From NCBI GenBank assembly GCA_003506745.1, contig DNYQ01000186.1, forward strand, positions 3,126 through 9,543: DNA of 6,418 nucleotides, in the 5' to 3' direction. The position numbers and the translations under genes were made by a program. Shown piece after piece: positions 6,141 to 6,418 of the stretch. How positions within the stretch are numbered: the stretch's first letter is position 1; every line of letters begins with the position of its first letter. Source of the stretch: Syntrophaceae bacterium. GTDB lineage: Bacteria > Desulfobacterota > Syntrophia > Syntrophales > Smithellaceae. The notes under the pieces were generated by a model. That model was given only the letters and a program-made list of their open reading frames with translations, had not been told where the DNA came from and did not search any database.

Positions 6141-6235
6141 AGGCTCTAATGATGCGGACACCGTGACGCAGCATTGGCAAGCCGAACAACCCCGCGAATG
6201 CGGGGTCTGTGACGTCAACCAACGTATTGGAGCCT
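6141..6235 (+). ncRNA. Unclassified 95-nt structured leader element upstream of leuA
   Basis: The ends, AGGCTCTAATG (6141-6151) and TATTGGAGCCT (6225-6235), pair over 11 bp with two G-U wobbles. Inside are a hairpin TGCG/CGCA (6153-6156/6167-6170), a helix TTGG/CCAA (6174-6177/6219-6222) and a strong hairpin ACCCCGC-GAAT-GCGGGGT (6189-6206). The last extends by three pairs past a bulged C (6186-6188/6208-6210). This makes a closed junction-like fold ending 43 nt before the leuA ATG. I do not recognise it as a T-box, SAM, TPP, cobalamin or cyclic-di-GMP element. It could be a riboswitch-like or protein-binding leader, an independent small RNA, or an inserted palindromic repeat. Confidence 0.5.
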
Positions 6236-6278
6236 CACAACATATTTTTTGAAATAATAGATTTGAAAGGAGCACCTT

Positions 6279-6418
6279 ATGAAGAAGGATAAAAATCGCG
6301 TCTATATTTTCGACACGTCGCTCAGAGACGGAGAGCAGTCACCCGGCAACAGCATGAACACGGAGGAAAAGCTGCTGCTGTCCCGGCAGCTCGAAAAACT
6401 CGGCGTGGATATTATCGA
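6279..6418 (+). CDS. leuA: 2-isopropylmalate synthase, N-terminal part (3' end outside window)
   Basis: ATG 6279, with AAGGAG at 6267-6272 and a 6-nt spacer, opens a frame that runs off the window after 46 full codons. The start reads [18 protein letters not shown] followed by [22 protein letters not shown]. This is the first strand of the HMGL-like TIM barrel of the LeuA family: the R-D pair in LRDGEQ supplies the catalytic arginine and a metal-binding aspartate. The enzyme condenses 2-oxoisovalerate with acetyl-CoA in the first committed step of leucine synthesis. GEQSPG and SMNTEEKL favour LeuA over citramalate synthase (often GEQTPG or GAQ) or homocitrate synthase (GEQTAG). Only the N-terminus is visible, so the C-terminal leucine-binding regulatory domain cannot be checked. 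Upstream signals suggest control by leucine-dependent attenuation. Confidence 0.85.
   Translation, partial: MKKDKNRVYIFDTSLRDGEQSPGNSMNTEEKLLLSRQLEKLGVDII

Noticed and set aside
6189..6206. T-arm of a tRNA or tmRNA
   Set aside because: The 7-bp GC stem has a GAAT tetraloop, not the 7-nt T loop, and no acceptor stem, anticodon arm or CCA end can be built around it.
6141..6235. Miniature transposable element bounded by inverted repeats
   Set aside because: The outer arms resemble terminal inverted repeats, but no target-site duplication is visible at the flanks and internal pairing looks RNA-like. Not excluded without a genome-wide copy search.
6039..6275. Minus-strand 78-codon frame upstream of leuA
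   Set aside because: It would read through the terminator hairpin and the structured element, and its protein shows no family features.
6138..6278. T-box leader for leuA
   Set aside because: The conserved T-box antiterminator sequence (AGGGTGGNACCGCG) is absent, and the terminator lies upstream of the structured element, not at its end.
6279..6418. Citramalate, homocitrate or Re-citrate synthase in place of LeuA
   Set aside because: The visible N-terminus ([14 protein letters not shown]) fits LeuA best and the leucine-rich leader agrees, though only 46 codons can be read.

Overview
The window looks like chromosomal DNA of a Gram-negative bacterium of moderate GC content. A delta-proteobacterial (Desulfobacterota, for example Syntrophales-like) host is my best guess. 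The grounds are a signal-peptide-bearing periplasmic Spy/CpxP-type protein, a sigma-54 two-component system and a canonical -24/-12 promoter. The host assignment is inference; no rRNA or other marker is present.

Layout. (1) Positions 1-1872, plus strand: the 3' end of a MrfA-type DEAD/DEAH helicase gene (C-terminal DUF1998 zinc-cysteine domain) and a complete mrfB-type DEDD exonuclease gene, very probably one DNA-repair operon. It ends at a symmetrical terminator whose stem contains the mrfB stop codon. (2) Positions 2011-5090, minus strand: a translationally coupled histidine kinase and NtrC-family (sigma-54 activating) response regulator resembling ZraS/ZraR. They converge on mrfB and probably share its terminator. 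(3) Positions 5091-5821: a 212-bp divergent regulatory region with a near-perfect sigma-54 promoter (TGGCAC-N5-TTGCT), followed by a 172-aa secreted LTxxQ protein of the Spy/CpxP/ZraP type and a strong terminator. The zraSR-zraP arrangement of enterobacteria is reproduced, but the secreted protein contains no histidine. (4) Positions 5885-6418: a promoter candidate and a 39-codon leucine-rich reading frame. After these come a strong intrinsic terminator with a competing antiterminator helix, a compact 95-nt inverted-repeat RNA-like element, and the start of leuA (2-isopropylmalate synthase).

How the parts work together. The kinase probably senses an envelope or metal signal and phosphorylates the regulator. 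The regulator then activates sigma-54 RNA polymerase at the promoter of the secreted chaperone-like protein. The region before leuA has all the core parts of a ribosome-mediated leucine attenuator: leader peptide, antiterminator and terminator. The leader stop codon is placed so that a terminating ribosome would cover the antiterminator strand. A second, unrecognised structured element lies between that attenuator and leuA. These last two items are the most interesting parts of the window.
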